Source: CAYUCY01 sp964443525
GTDB lineage: Bacteria > Pseudomonadota > Alphaproteobacteria > Caedimonadales > Caedimonadaceae
Assembly (NCBI GenBank): GCA_964443525.1
Contig: CAYUCY010000009.1
Span: forward strand, 1 to 35,422
Direction: 5' to 3'
Length of the DNA stretch: 35,422 nucleotides
The translations under genes and the position numbers were made by a program. Numbering within the stretch: the first letter of the stretch is position 1; each line of letters starts with the position of its first letter. The notes below the pieces were generated by a model. That model did no database searches. It was not told the DNA's origin and saw only the letters and a list, made by a program, of their open reading frames with translations. This document shows, one piece after another, positions 7,721 through 16,915 of this stretch.

Positions 7721-8921
7721 CGATGAACCTCTTGTTCTGAAAGGTCTCGCACGTTCTTTGCGAAGCAAATATGATACGTGGGATATCCATTTCGCAAACA
7801 GTGGTCCGTTGGCTCTTGAATTTATAGCACAACAGGGAATCGATGTTATTGTAACGGACATGAGGATGCCTGAGATGGACGGGGCAGAACTCTTGTCAAA
7901 AGTGCAAGAAAAATATCCTCGTGTCATCCGTTTTGTTCTTTCTGGACAATGTGATAAGGAGACCGTTTTGAAATCAGTCGGCCCTAGCCACCAATATCTT
8001 TCAAAGCCGTGCGCTGTCGAAGATCTGATCGTAAAGGTTGATCGGGCCCTTGCTCTTAAGTCAAGACTTGCCTCGGACCATTTGCAGGAAATTGTCTCTC
8101 AGATGAAAGTTCTTCCGACGCGTCCTTCCATGTATAAGATTTTGACAGGATTGCTGACAAGTGAAAGTTTTTCTATCAAAATGATCAGTGACTGTATCGA
8201 ACAAGAGCCAAGTCTTTCGGCTAAAATTCTTCAGTTGACGAATTCAAGTTTTTTCGGGATTTCAAAGAAATTTTCATGTGTGGAGGATGCTGTCGGTTTC
8301 ATTGGTTTCGACACTTTGAAGTCTCTCCTTCTTAATTTCGGAATTCTTCAGAGATTTGAAGCGCCCAAATATCCTTGGTTTGATTTCGATCTCTTTGTCC
8401 GTCACTCTTTATCAACGGCAAAGATGTCACGCATGCTTGCTTTGCAAGAGGGGTTTTCAACGACTGAAACGAATGATACTTTTCTAGGGGGGCTTCTCCA
8501 TAATCTGGGAATTTTGCTGATGGTCGAGGGGATGCCCGATGTGACCAAAAGGCTTCTCGAAGAATCAAAAGAAAAGGGAAAGAATCTTTTTGAGCTAGAA
8601 CTCAATACGTTGCAGGCCACCCATGCGGATGTGGGGGCCTATTTGCTGGGGCTTTGGGGATTATCGGATTCGATTGTTGAGTGCGCAACATATTATCATC
8701 GGCCAAGTCTCTGTGCCGCAAAAAAACCGGGGGCATTAATGTGTGTTCACGCCGCTTGCATTATAAGGCAAGAAATAGAAGGTGGTGGTGAGTTTTCGGG
8801 CTCGGTTCCGAACCTGGATGAAGAATACTTGAAAGCAGTTTCAAGAAATGATCGGATATCGGATTGGCGTGGACTCTTGAAGAAGGAGTCCGAATATGAC
8901 AAAAAAAGTGTTGTTCGTTGA
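7695..8921 (+). CDS. Response regulator with HDOD output domain (REC-HDOD)
   Basis: A 408-residue protein. The receiver domain (1-120) has acidic pair Asp9/Asp10, phospho-acceptor Asp55 in VTDMRMPEMDG and conserved Lys104 in YLSKP. An HDOD domain follows (about 140-330), seen from LPTRPSMYKIL, EPSLSAKILQLTNSSFFG and FIGFDTLKSLLL, then GGLLHNLGILLM. HDOD domains are HD-fold relatives without catalytic residues that act as protein scaffolds in signalling. The start at 7695 is chosen because it begins the receiver domain directly and has GGGGGAG upstream; starting at 7614 would add a poor, non-homologous leader. It overlaps the kinase by 26 bases and the next regulator by 26 bases. Confidence 0.93.
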   Translation: MKPNILFVDDEPLVLKGLARSLRSKYDTWDIHFANSGPLALEFIAQQGIDVIVTDMRMPEMDGAELLSKVQEKYPRVIRFVLSGQCDKETVLKSVGPSHQYLSKPCAVEDLIVKVDRALALKSRLASDHLQEIVSQMKVLPTRPSMYKILTGLLTSESFSIKMISDCIEQEPSLSAKILQLTNSSFFGISKKFSCVEDAVGFIGFDTLKSLLLNFGILQRFEAPKYPWFDFDLFVRHSLSTAKMSRMLALQEGFSTTETNDTFLGGLLHNLGILLMVEGMPDVTKRLLEESKEKGKNLFELELNTLQATHADVGAYLLGLWGLSDSIVECATYYHRPSLCAAKKPGALMCVHAACIIRQEIEGGGEFSGSVPNLDEEYLKAVSRNDRISDWRGLLKKESEYDKKSVVR

Positions 8922-10089
8922 TGATGACCCGAACATCCTCTCAGCCGTTGTAAGGCACCTTCGAAAAAAATATGAGATTCACATCGCTCAAAGTGGTCGA
9001 GAGGCCCTTCGGGAGATTGAATCTGAAGGTCCTTTTGCCGTTGTAATTGCTGACTGGAATATGCCGGATATGAAGGGACCTGACCTCTTGAATAAAGTCA
9101 AGTCTCTTTATCCGAATACAGTGAGAGTCATTTTTTCAGGCCTCAGTGATCAAGCAGCTGTCGTTACCGCGATTAATTCAGGACAAATTTTCAGATTTAT
9201 CGTCAAACCGTCTTCACCTCTTGAAATGGCTCGGATCATTGACGAATCTCTTGAACAACACGCCCTCCTGATGACCAAGGAACGTCTTTTGTCTGAAACG
9301 GTAAGCGGTACCGTTAATGCGCTTCTTGAGGTTTTATCCGTGGTGGCTCCACGCGCCTATAGTAAAACGCGACGTCTTCTTTCTTGGATTGAGAAAATGC
9401 GGGATCTGACATCAGACATTAATTACGTAGATTTGAAGTTAGCCGTCAAAATGTCTCAGATCGGCTACATGACGCTTCCGCCTACTGTTTTGTATAAGCT
9501 TGATCAAGAAAAAGATCTTACTCCCGATGAAGAACGGATGCTTCATAAAATATCCGAGGTAAGTTTCAAACTGCTTGAACAAATTCCCAACCTTGAGAAC
9601 ATAGCTCGCGCCGTTCGATATCAAAAGAAAACATATAGTGGAGAAGGGCTTCCGGAGGATGATCTTAAAGGGGATGATTTACCGAAGATAGCCAGAGTTC
9701 TTAAGATTTTTAATGATCTTTGGGATATTTCAAAGGGAGAAGAAATGAAAGCGGATCATTTCGATGTTCTCTTTAAACAGATTGATAATTATGATCGCGT
9801 CTATTTTGAGATCTGTCGTCTAGCCCTCCTTAAAGGACATGCGGTTGGTAAGATTATGCTTGTGACTCATAGTTTCTCGGTTAACCAGTTGGAGGTTGGT
9901 GATATCCTTGCTTGCGATGTGCGAGAGATTGCAGGAAGAATGCTTTTGGCCAAGGGGCATCTTCTCTCCGCCAGTCAAATCGATCGCCTTAAAAATATAG
10001 CTGAAATTACCAATATTACGAATCCGATTAAGGTTTTACGTCAGATGTCGACGGCCGTAGTAGATATAAATCAAGTTAAGGGTGCCTGA
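8896..10089 (+). CDS. Response regulator with degenerate HD-GYP domain
   Basis: A 397-residue protein. The receiver domain (1-120) is intact: Asp9-11, phospho-acceptor Asp53 in ADWNMPDMKG, Lys104 in FIVKPSS. Residues about 150-320 follow the HD-GYP phosphodiesterase framework (IGYMTLPPTVLYK, LTPDEERML, then the GYP-region loop), but the catalytic residues are gone: the HD pair reads Ser187-Gln188, the HHE motif reads Tyr242-Gln243-Lys244, and GYP reads Gly251-Leu252-Pro253. It should therefore not cleave cyclic-di-GMP but may bind it or a partner protein. A further C-terminal part (about 325-397) resembles a small beta-rich tail. AAGGAG precedes the start, which lies inside the 3' end of the HDOD gene. 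Confidence 0.85.
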   Translation: MTKKVLFVDDDPNILSAVVRHLRKKYEIHIAQSGREALREIESEGPFAVVIADWNMPDMKGPDLLNKVKSLYPNTVRVIFSGLSDQAAVVTAINSGQIFRFIVKPSSPLEMARIIDESLEQHALLMTKERLLSETVSGTVNALLEVLSVVAPRAYSKTRRLLSWIEKMRDLTSDINYVDLKLAVKMSQIGYMTLPPTVLYKLDQEKDLTPDEERMLHKISEVSFKLLEQIPNLENIARAVRYQKKTYSGEGLPEDDLKGDDLPKIARVLKIFNDLWDISKGEEMKADHFDVLFKQIDNYDRVYFEICRLALLKGHAVGKIMLVTHSFSVNQLEVGDILACDVREIAGRMLLAKGHLLSASQIDRLKNIAEITNITNPIKVLRQMSTAVVDINQVKGA

Positions 10090-10209
10090 TTTTATGGTTT
10101 CCAAAGCGGATGATTTTTTAAAAAAATATGTCATCAGGACTGTTCTGTTCTTGAGAAAATCTGTAAGATAAAGGCAATCGTTTTTCAGATAAGGAAGTAT
10201 GTTGCTTTT

Positions 10210-10575
10210 ATGTCGGGCATTATAAAAGAGTATCTGCCGGTCTTTCTCTTCATTGCAGTTGCTCTCGGGCTTTCTCTGTTCATTTTTCTGCTCTCTTTTT
10301 TACGCGCCCCTTATAAGCCCGATTCTGAAAAGCTATCTCCTTATGAGTGCGGGTTCGATGCTTTTTCGGATGCTCGGATTAAATTCGACGTCCGTTATTA
10401 TCTGGTTGCGATCCTCTTCATCATCTTTGATTTGGAGATCGCCTTTCTGTTTCCATGGTCTATTACACTCGCCGAGATCGGTGGATTCGGATTTTGGTCT
10501 ATGATGATCTTTTTAGGGGTTTTAACGGTCGGATTTATCTATGAATGGCGGAAAGGAGCCCTCGAATGGGAATAA
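10210..10575 (+). CDS. nuoA: NADH-quinone oxidoreductase subunit A
   Basis: A small membrane subunit of complex I, 121 residues, with three membrane helices (about 8-30, 62-84 and 89-109). The family signature KLSPYECGFDAF lies in the first loop and FDLEIAFLFPW at the start of helix 2. It helps join the membrane arm to the peripheral arm near the quinone site. It is the first gene of the nuo operon and overlaps nuoB by ten bases. AAGGA at 10191 is about 14 bases from this ATG, rather far; an out-of-frame ATG at 10199 opens an eight-codon frame ending at 10225, which might affect translation. Confidence 0.96.
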   Translation: MSGIIKEYLPVFLFIAVALGLSLFIFLLSFLRAPYKPDSEKLSPYECGFDAFSDARIKFDVRYYLVAILFIIFDLEIAFLFPWSITLAEIGGFGFWSMMIFLGVLTVGFIYEWRKGALEWE

Positions 10576-11129
10576 AAAATCAAGGCGCTCTCCCCCTAAA
10601 GACGATCGACGATCCTTATTTGCCGCCTTCTCAGGATGATCTGGCAAAGGCCCTTTATCAGGACGTGAACGATAAGGGCTATCTTTTGACTAAATTAGAT
10701 GATTTGGCAGCTTGGGCTCAGGCCGGTTCTCTCTGGCCCATGACGTTTGGTCTTGCGTGCTGTGCCGTTGAGATGATGCAAACGGCAGCGAGCCGATATG
10801 ATATTGATCGATTCGGTCTTGTTTTTCGACCGAGCCCGCGTCAATCGGACGTGATGATCGTGGCGGGAACTCTCACCAATAAAATGGCTCCAGCTCTTCG
10901 AAAAGTTTATGACCAAATGCCCGAACCTCGTTGGGTCATCTCCATGGGATCCTGTGCAAATGGAGGAGGATATTATCATTATTCCTATTCGGTTGTGAGA
11001 GGATGCGATCGGATCGTACCGGTTGATATTTATGTGCCCGGATGTCCTCCGTCTGCGGAAGCTCTTCTCTACGGCATTATGCAGCTTCAGAGTAAAATCC
11101 GTGGCCGAAAAGTGTACGTGAGGAGCTAA
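10566..11129 (+). CDS. nuoB: NADH-quinone oxidoreductase subunit B
   Basis: The subunit that holds cluster N2, the last 4Fe-4S centre before quinone. The 187 residues include the adjacent cysteine pair in GLACCAVEMM and the later ligands in SMGSCANGGG and YVPGCPPSAE, all four present. The start at 10566 is preferred over an in-frame ATG at 10545 because AAGGAG lies about eight bases upstream and it leaves a normal N terminus. It overlaps nuoA by ten bases and its stop overlaps the nuoC start by one (TAATG). Confidence 0.97.
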   Translation: MGIKNQGALPLKTIDDPYLPPSQDDLAKALYQDVNDKGYLLTKLDDLAAWAQAGSLWPMTFGLACCAVEMMQTAASRYDIDRFGLVFRPSPRQSDVMIVAGTLTNKMAPALRKVYDQMPEPRWVISMGSCANGGGYYHYSYSVVRGCDRIVPVDIYVPGCPPSAEALLYGIMQLQSKIRGRKVYVRS

Positions 11130-11740
11130 TGGACGATCTGCTTAAGCTTTCCAAAAGGTTGCAAGAAACCCTGAAGACCGATTTTCTGAATTCCCTGATT
11201 CGGCTGGGTGAGTTGACGGTGACTGTAAAAAGAGAGTCCGTTGAAAAAGTTCTCTCTTATTTGCGGGATCATAAAGACTACCTCTTCAAAGAGCTGATCG
11301 ATCTTTGTGGAGTGGATTATCCGGACCGCCCGGAGCGTTTTGAGGTCGTGTATCATCTTCTAAGTCTGAAGTTCAATCGTCGGATTCGAATTAAAGTTTC
11401 AACGGATGAGGAGACGTCCGTTCCGACCGTGACATCCGTCTATAGCGCGGCTCATTGGTTTGAAAGAGAAACCTACGATATGTACGGCATCAAGTTTGAC
11501 GGTCACCCCGATTTGAGGCGACTTTTGACGGATTACGGCTTTGAAGGCCATCCTTTGCGCAAAGATTTTCCTCTGACGGGATATGTCGAGGTGCGCTACG
11601 ATGACGAGCAAAAAAGGGTTGTCTACGATAAGGTGAAATTGCCCCAGGCTTATCGCAACTTTGATTTCATGAGTCCGTGGGAGGGGATGACCTCCATCTT
11701 GCCCGGAGATGAAAAAGCAACCAAGACCGGGACGGGATAG
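11129..11740 (+). CDS. nuoC: NADH-quinone oxidoreductase subunit C
   Basis: The 30-kDa peripheral-arm subunit, 203 residues, with no cofactor. Family signatures are LIDLCGVDYPDRPERFEVVY (about residues 56-75) and the segment ERETYDMYGIKFDGHPDLRR followed by GHPLRKDFPL. It packs against NuoD near the quinone-reducing module. The start ATG overlaps the nuoB stop by one base, with AGGAG just upstream. It is separate from nuoD, not fused as in enterobacteria. Confidence 0.97.
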   Translation: MDDLLKLSKRLQETLKTDFLNSLIRLGELTVTVKRESVEKVLSYLRDHKDYLFKELIDLCGVDYPDRPERFEVVYHLLSLKFNRRIRIKVSTDEETSVPTVTSVYSAAHWFERETYDMYGIKFDGHPDLRRLLTDYGFEGHPLRKDFPLTGYVEVRYDDEQKRVVYDKVKLPQAYRNFDFMSPWEGMTSILPGDEKATKTGTG

Positions 11741-11760
11741 GAGAGAGAAAGTAGTTCATT

Positions 11761-12945
11761 ATGGCAGACTCGGAATTTGATAAGAAAACATATGCCATTA
11801 ACTTCGGTCCTCAACACCCGGCTGCACACGGTGTATTGCGTTTGATTCTTGAGATGGACGGCGAAATTGTTGAGCGAGCAGATCCGCACATCGGTTTTTT
11901 GCACCGTGGGACGGAAAAGCTCATCGAACATAAAACCTATATGCAGGCTCTCCCTTATTTTGACCGCCTTGATTATGTGGCGCCGATGAATCAGGAGCAT
12001 GCCTTTGCTCTTGCCATTGAGAAGCTTCTTCAAATCGAGGTTCCGATACGAGCCCAGTATATTCGGGTTCTCTTCTCGGAAGTATCTCGTATTTTAAATC
12101 ACCTCTTGAATATCACGACGTTTGCTCTCGATTGCGGAGCTATGACGCCTTTTTTGTGGGGCTTTGAAGAGCGCGAGAAACTTATGGAGTTTTACGAGCG
12201 CGTTTGTGGTGCGCGGCTGCATTCAAATTACTTCAGGCCGGGCGGTGTTCATCAGGATATGCCGGCAGGCCTTGCGGAGGATATCTATCATTTTGCCGAG
12301 ACCTTTCCCAAAGTGATCGATGATATGGAAGGTCTTTTGACGGAAAATCGAATTTTCAAACAAAGAACGGTTAATATCGGGGTTGTGACTGGTGAAGAGG
12401 CTCTGGATTGGAGTTTTACGGGCCCTATGTTGCGGGCGTCCGGCGTCCCTTGGGATTTGCGGCGTTCGCAACCTTATGAAGTTTATGCCAGAATGAACTT
12501 CGAGATTCCCGTCGGTAAGAATGGGGACTGCTACGATCGTTATCTTGTGCGTGTGGAAGAGATGCGCCAGTCCGTTAAAATCATCAAGCAGTGCTTGGCC
12601 GAAATGCCGAAAGGTCCTGTTATGACAGCGAACCGAAAGGTGGCACCTCCTCCAAGGGCCGAAATGAAAACATCTATGGAGTCACTCATTCATCATTTCA
12701 AACTTTATACGGAAGGGTATCATGTGCCTCAAGGGGAGACCTATACGGCGGTTGAGGCACCCAAGGGTGAATTCGGCGTCTATTTGGTTGCCGATGGTAC
12801 GAATAAACCCTACCGCTGTAAAATTCGTCCGCCTAGTTACTGTTTTTTGCAGGGCACCGACTTTATGGCAAGAGGCCACATGTTGGCCGATGCTGTTGCC
12901 ATTATCGGATCCATGGACATTGTATTCGGAGAGATAGACCGTTGA
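11761..12945 (+). CDS. nuoD: NADH-quinone oxidoreductase subunit D
   Basis: The 49-kDa subunit, 394 residues, derived from the NiFe-hydrogenase large subunit and forming the quinone-binding pocket with NuoB. Recognisable are FGPQHPAAHGVLR (about residues 15-27), HIGFLHRGTEKL, YFDRLDYVAPM and the C-terminal IGSMDIVFGEIDR, which is the usual end of the protein. The length is normal. A weak GGAGAG-type binding site lies upstream and there are 20 bases after nuoC. Its stop TGA is overlapped by the TTG start proposed for nuoE. Confidence 0.98.
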   Translation: MADSEFDKKTYAINFGPQHPAAHGVLRLILEMDGEIVERADPHIGFLHRGTEKLIEHKTYMQALPYFDRLDYVAPMNQEHAFALAIEKLLQIEVPIRAQYIRVLFSEVSRILNHLLNITTFALDCGAMTPFLWGFEEREKLMEFYERVCGARLHSNYFRPGGVHQDMPAGLAEDIYHFAETFPKVIDDMEGLLTENRIFKQRTVNIGVVTGEEALDWSFTGPMLRASGVPWDLRRSQPYEVYARMNFEIPVGKNGDCYDRYLVRVEEMRQSVKIIKQCLAEMPKGPVMTANRKVAPPPRAEMKTSMESLIHHFKLYTEGYHVPQGETYTAVEAPKGEFGVYLVADGTNKPYRCKIRPPSYCFLQGTDFMARGHMLADAVAIIGSMDIVFGEIDR

Positions 12946-13580
12946 AAAGACGTATGATCCTTGAGGAAGAACCCTTTCAATTTGCCCCGAAGTTTCTCAA
13001 GCGGGCAGAAGAAATTCTGTCCCGATACCCTGCCGAGAGGAAGGCAAGTGCCTTAATTCCTCTTCTGGACTTAGCGCAAAGACAAAAGGGAGGATGGATC
13101 TCTCAGGAGGCCATCGAATATGTTGCGGACTTCATCGGTATTTCTAAAATGCAGGCTTATGAGGTTGCGACCTTTTATAGTATGTTCAACCTTCATCCTG
13201 TAGGAGAGTACTTAGTTCAGGTTTGCACTACGACTCCGTGTCAACTGAGTGGTAGCGACGATATTCTGAAAGTGTGTAACAGAATCGCCGGTGTGTCCCA
13301 GGGGGAAACTTCGAGGGACGGCCTTTTTACCGTTATGGAAGTTGAGTGTTTGGGGGCTTGCGTAAATGGACCCATGGCTCAAATTAATGATGATTATTAT
13401 GAAGACCTGACACCTGCGTCGGTCGAGGCGTTGCTGGAAGACTTGCGGGCAGGTCGTAAAGTCACGCCCGGTCCGCAAAGCGGGCGCCATAGTTCTGAGC
13501 CTTACGAGGAAAGTAAAGGAGGCACGAGTCCTTCGCCTCAGCCCAAGTCGATGAGAAAGAATAGATCCCATGTTAGCTGA
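12942..13580 (+). CDS. nuoE: NADH-quinone oxidoreductase subunit E
   Basis: The 24-kDa thioredoxin-fold subunit carrying a 2Fe-2S cluster (N1a). Four ligands are seen as two pairs: CTTTPC (about residues 92-97) and CLGAC (about 133-137). The helical start HYPAER-type segment is read as RYPAERKASALIPLLDLAQRQ. The C-terminal extension with KVTPGPQSGR is typical of alphaproteobacteria. The start is TTG at 12942, overlapping the nuoD stop and preceded by GGAGAG; an ATG at 12954 with no clear binding site is the alternative. The 3' end overlaps nuoF by 11 bases. Confidence 0.95.
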   Translation: MKRRMILEEEPFQFAPKFLKRAEEILSRYPAERKASALIPLLDLAQRQKGGWISQEAIEYVADFIGISKMQAYEVATFYSMFNLHPVGEYLVQVCTTTPCQLSGSDDILKVCNRIAGVSQGETSRDGLFTVMEVECLGACVNGPMAQINDDYYEDLTPASVEALLEDLRAGRKVTPGPQSGRHSSEPYEESKGGTSPSPQPKSMRKNRSHVS

Positions 13581-14832
13581 AGCAAACAGAGTTTATACGA
13601 ACCTCTACGGGTTTGAGGATTGGGGGCTTGCGAGTGCTCGAACACGCGGTGATTGGGAAGGCACGCGTGATTTAATCGGAAAAGGACAAGAGTGGATCGT
13701 TCAAGAGGTGATGCTCTCAGGGCTCCGAGGACGGGGCGGTGCCGGATTTAATACGGGACGCAAGTGGTCATTCTTGCCGAAGCCGGGGAAGCTTCCACAT
13801 TATCTTGTGATCAATGCGGACGAATCTGAGCCGGGGACGTGCAAGGACAGAGACATCTTACGCCACGAACCTCATAAGCTTGTAGAGGGAGCTTTGTTGG
13901 CAGGCTTTGCGATTAACGCACACGTGGGCTACGTTTATGTCCGCGGAGAATTCTTTCGGGAAGCCGAGCATCTGAAAGCAGCTATTCATGAGGCTTACAA
14001 AGAAGGTCTTTTGGGGAAGAATGCGGCCGGCTCCGGTTGGGATTTCGATCTTTATGTTCATCGGGGGGCAGGCGCCTACATTTGCGGAGAAGAGTCAGCT
14101 TTGCTCGAGAGCCTTGAGGGGCGAAAAGGAATGCCTCGATTAAAACCGCCGTTCCCTGCCTTAATGGGGCTTTACGGATGTCCCACTATTATTAATAACG
14201 TTGAAACGATTGCCAACGTCCCGACGATTTTAAGGCGAGGGGGAAAATGGTTTGCTTCTCTTGGGAAACCTGATAGTGCGGGAACAAAAATTTTTTGCAT
14301 TTCAGGCCATGTGAACAAGCCCTGTAATGTGGAGGAGGAGCTCGGAATTCCTCTCAAGTCTCTCATTGAAACGTATGCGGGAGGAGTTAGAGGCGGGTGG
14401 GGAAATCTGCTCGCCGTGATTCCGGGAGGCTCCTCTGTGCCACTGATCCCGAAGGAGGTTTGTGAAAACGTTACGATGGATTATGAGGCGCTCAGGAATG
14501 TTAAAAGCGGATTGGGTACGGCCGGTGTGATCGTTATGGACCGTTCGACCGATATTGTCAGGGCCATTGCACGGCTTTCTAAATTTTATATGCATGAAAG
14601 TTGCGGCCAATGTACCCCTTGTCGAGAGGGAACAGGCTGGCTTTGGCGGATGCTATTACGGATTGCGGCCGGTGAAGGGACACTCCGGGATATTGATCTT
14701 TTGGAAGAAGTTACCTATCAGATTGAGGGACACACTATATGCGCCCTTGGAGATGCGGCAGCATGGCCCGTTCAGGGTTTGATCCGTCATTTTCGACCTG
14801 AACTTGAAAAGCGGATTACGCGGGCAGCTTAA
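13570..14832 (+). CDS. nuoF: NADH-quinone oxidoreductase subunit F
   Basis: The 51-kDa subunit that oxidises NADH and passes electrons to FMN and cluster N3. The NADH/FMN loop GLRGRGGAGFNTGRKW is at about residues 50-65, the FMN-binding region NADESEPGTCKDR follows, and the 4Fe-4S ligands are in SCGQCTPCREGTG with the fourth cysteine in HTICALGD. The 420 residues fit the family. The start MLAEANRVYTNLYG matches the usual N terminus, although the upstream binding site is weak, consistent with coupling to the overlapping nuoE. Confidence 0.98.
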   Translation: MLAEANRVYTNLYGFEDWGLASARTRGDWEGTRDLIGKGQEWIVQEVMLSGLRGRGGAGFNTGRKWSFLPKPGKLPHYLVINADESEPGTCKDRDILRHEPHKLVEGALLAGFAINAHVGYVYVRGEFFREAEHLKAAIHEAYKEGLLGKNAAGSGWDFDLYVHRGAGAYICGEESALLESLEGRKGMPRLKPPFPALMGLYGCPTIINNVETIANVPTILRRGGKWFASLGKPDSAGTKIFCISGHVNKPCNVEEELGIPLKSLIETYAGGVRGGWGNLLAVIPGGSSVPLIPKEVCENVTMDYEALRNVKSGLGTAGVIVMDRSTDIVRAIARLSKFYMHESCGQCTPCREGTGWLWRMLLRIAAGEGTLRDIDLLEEVTYQIEGHTICALGDAAAWPVQGLIRHFRPELEKRITRAA

Positions 14833-14851
14833 GGATTTGTGAGGAAGAAGA

Positions 14852-16915
14852 ATGACGAAGCTCACCATCGACGGTCAGGAAATTGAAGTCCCTCAAGGAA
14901 CCACGATTTTACAAGCGGCGCAGTTGCTCGGAATTGAGGTTCCCGTCTTTTGTTATCACCCAAGGCTCGCGATCGCAGGGAATTGTCGTATGTGCCTCGT
15001 TCAACAGGAAGGCGCTCCGAAACCGATCGCGAGTTGCGCGATGCCTGTTTCGGAAGGTATGGTGATTCATACGAGTACGGATTATGTGAAAAAAGCCCGC
15101 AAGTCCGTTCTTGAGTTCCTCCTCATCAACCATCCGCTTGACTGCCCCATCTGCGATCAGGGGGGAGAGTGCGATCTGCAGGATTTGACGATGGCTTACG
15201 GCCCAAGTACATCTCGATACCGTTTGAACAAGAGGGCGGTTTCAGATAAATATATGGGCCCTCTTATTCGCACATTTATGACCCGTTGCATCCATTGCAC
15301 CCGTTGCGTCCGCTTTGCTCAGGACATCGCAGGCGTTCCCGAATTGGGCGGGATCGGACGAGGGGAGAATATGGAGATCATGAGTTATATGGATCGCGCC
15401 GTGACCAATGAGCTTTCCGGCAACCTTGTGGACATTTGTCCCGTCGGGGCCTTAACGTCTCGCCCCTATGCGTTCAAAGGACGCCCCTGGGATTTAGAGA
15501 AAACCGAGTCTATCGATGTTATGGATGCCGTTGGTAGTAACATCAGAGTCGATACGTATGCGCAAAAAGTGATTCGAATTTTGCCCCGATTGAATGAATC
15601 CATTAATGAGGAATGGATTTCCGATAAGACGCGGTATGCCTGCGACGGTCTTTCCGTTCAGCGGCTTGATCGTCCCTATGTCAGGCGGAACGGTCGATTG
15701 GAAGAAGCAAGCTGGTCGGAGACTTTTGAAGTTATTTCAAAGAAACTGAAAGGTCTGAAAGGTTTTGAAATAGCTGCTCTTGCTGGTGATCAGGCGGATG
15801 TAGAGAGTATGCTTCTTTTGAAAGAGCTGATGCTTTCTCTCGATTCTCCTCATTTCGACTGCCGGCAGGACGGGGCTGATCTCGATGAGAAGAACCGAGG
15901 AAGTTATCTCTTTAATTCAACTATTGAGGGTATTGAGAAATCCGATTATGCTCTTATCATTGGCACGAATCTTCGGCATGAAGCGCCTTTGATTCACGCA
16001 CGCCTTCGGAAACGCTACCTTCAAGGCGGATTTAAAGCGGGTTATATCGGAGGAGCTTTACCAAAGGGAGCTCCGTTCACGTTCGGTTACCGAGATTATG
16101 GACCGTCTTTAGACCTTCTCGAGACGATTTTGGGTGGGCGGCACGAACTCAGCAAAGAATTGGAAGCGGCAAAACATCCGATGATCATTGTGGGGATGGA
16201 CATCTTCACCAGACATGACGCGAAAGCTCTTTCGCATCTTCTTTCTCAGATCGTTAAGAAATTCTCCGTCGTGACGAAGGAATGGAATGGTTTTAACGTT
16301 GTTCACAAGGCGGCAGCTCGGGTAGGGGGCCTTGAAATCGGCTTTGTCCCGGGTGCCAAAGGGGTCGGAGCACGAGATATACTGAAAGCGGCCTATAAAG
16401 GAGACATCAAGGCAGTCTATCTCTTAGGCGCGGATGAGATCGATATGGATCAATTAGGAGACACCTTCGTTATTTATCAAGGACATCATGGTGACAAAGG
16501 TGCCCATCGGGCTGACGTCATTCTCCCTGGCTCTGCATACACGGAGAAAAACGCAACCTACGTCAACACGGAAGGCCGTCCTCAACAAACACAGCGAGCT
16601 CTTTTTACTCCGGGAGACGCTAAAGAAGACTGGAAAATCCTGCGGGCTTTATCAGAAGTTCTTCACAAGACGCTTCCTTACGATTCAATTGAAGAGATTC
16701 GAGAGCGGATGGCGGCATTGAATCCGATTTTCGGTCGGATCGATGAAATTATTCCTGCTCCTTGGAAGCCCTTCGGCAAGGAAGGCAAGCTTCTTTCAAG
16801 GCCTCTTCCTGATTATGTATTTGAATTTTATCAGACGGATCCGGTCAGTAGAGCTTCTCAAACGATGGCCCGATGTGCCACTGAGATAATCGCAACAGTG
16901 AAGGAGGCAGCCTGA
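14852..16915 (+). CDS. nuoG: NADH-quinone oxidoreductase subunit G
   Basis: The 75-kDa subunit, 687 residues. The N-terminal ferredoxin domain has the 2Fe-2S ligands CYHPRLAIAGNCRMC, then the His-Cys cluster region HPLDCPICDQGGECDLQD and the second 4Fe-4S site RCIHCTRCVRFAQD. The long C-terminal molybdopterin-oxidoreductase-like domain (about 215-687) has no cofactor role here. It forms the electron wire from NuoE/F toward NuoI. GAGGAAG precedes the ATG, and the stop overlaps the nuoH start (TGATG). The size and domain order match alphaproteobacterial and mitochondrial homologues. Confidence 0.98.
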   Translation: MTKLTIDGQEIEVPQGTTILQAAQLLGIEVPVFCYHPRLAIAGNCRMCLVQQEGAPKPIASCAMPVSEGMVIHTSTDYVKKARKSVLEFLLINHPLDCPICDQGGECDLQDLTMAYGPSTSRYRLNKRAVSDKYMGPLIRTFMTRCIHCTRCVRFAQDIAGVPELGGIGRGENMEIMSYMDRAVTNELSGNLVDICPVGALTSRPYAFKGRPWDLEKTESIDVMDAVGSNIRVDTYAQKVIRILPRLNESINEEWISDKTRYACDGLSVQRLDRPYVRRNGRLEEASWSETFEVISKKLKGLKGFEIAALAGDQADVESMLLLKELMLSLDSPHFDCRQDGADLDEKNRGSYLFNSTIEGIEKSDYALIIGTNLRHEAPLIHARLRKRYLQGGFKAGYIGGALPKGAPFTFGYRDYGPSLDLLETILGGRHELSKELEAAKHPMIIVGMDIFTRHDAKALSHLLSQIVKKFSVVTKEWNGFNVVHKAAARVGGLEIGFVPGAKGVGARDILKAAYKGDIKAVYLLGADEIDMDQLGDTFVIYQGHHGDKGAHRADVILPGSAYTEKNATYVNTEGRPQQTQRALFTPGDAKEDWKILRALSEVLHKTLPYDSIEEIRERMAALNPIFGRIDEIIPAPWKPFGKEGKLLSRPLPDYVFEFYQTDPVSRASQTMARCATEIIATVKEAA

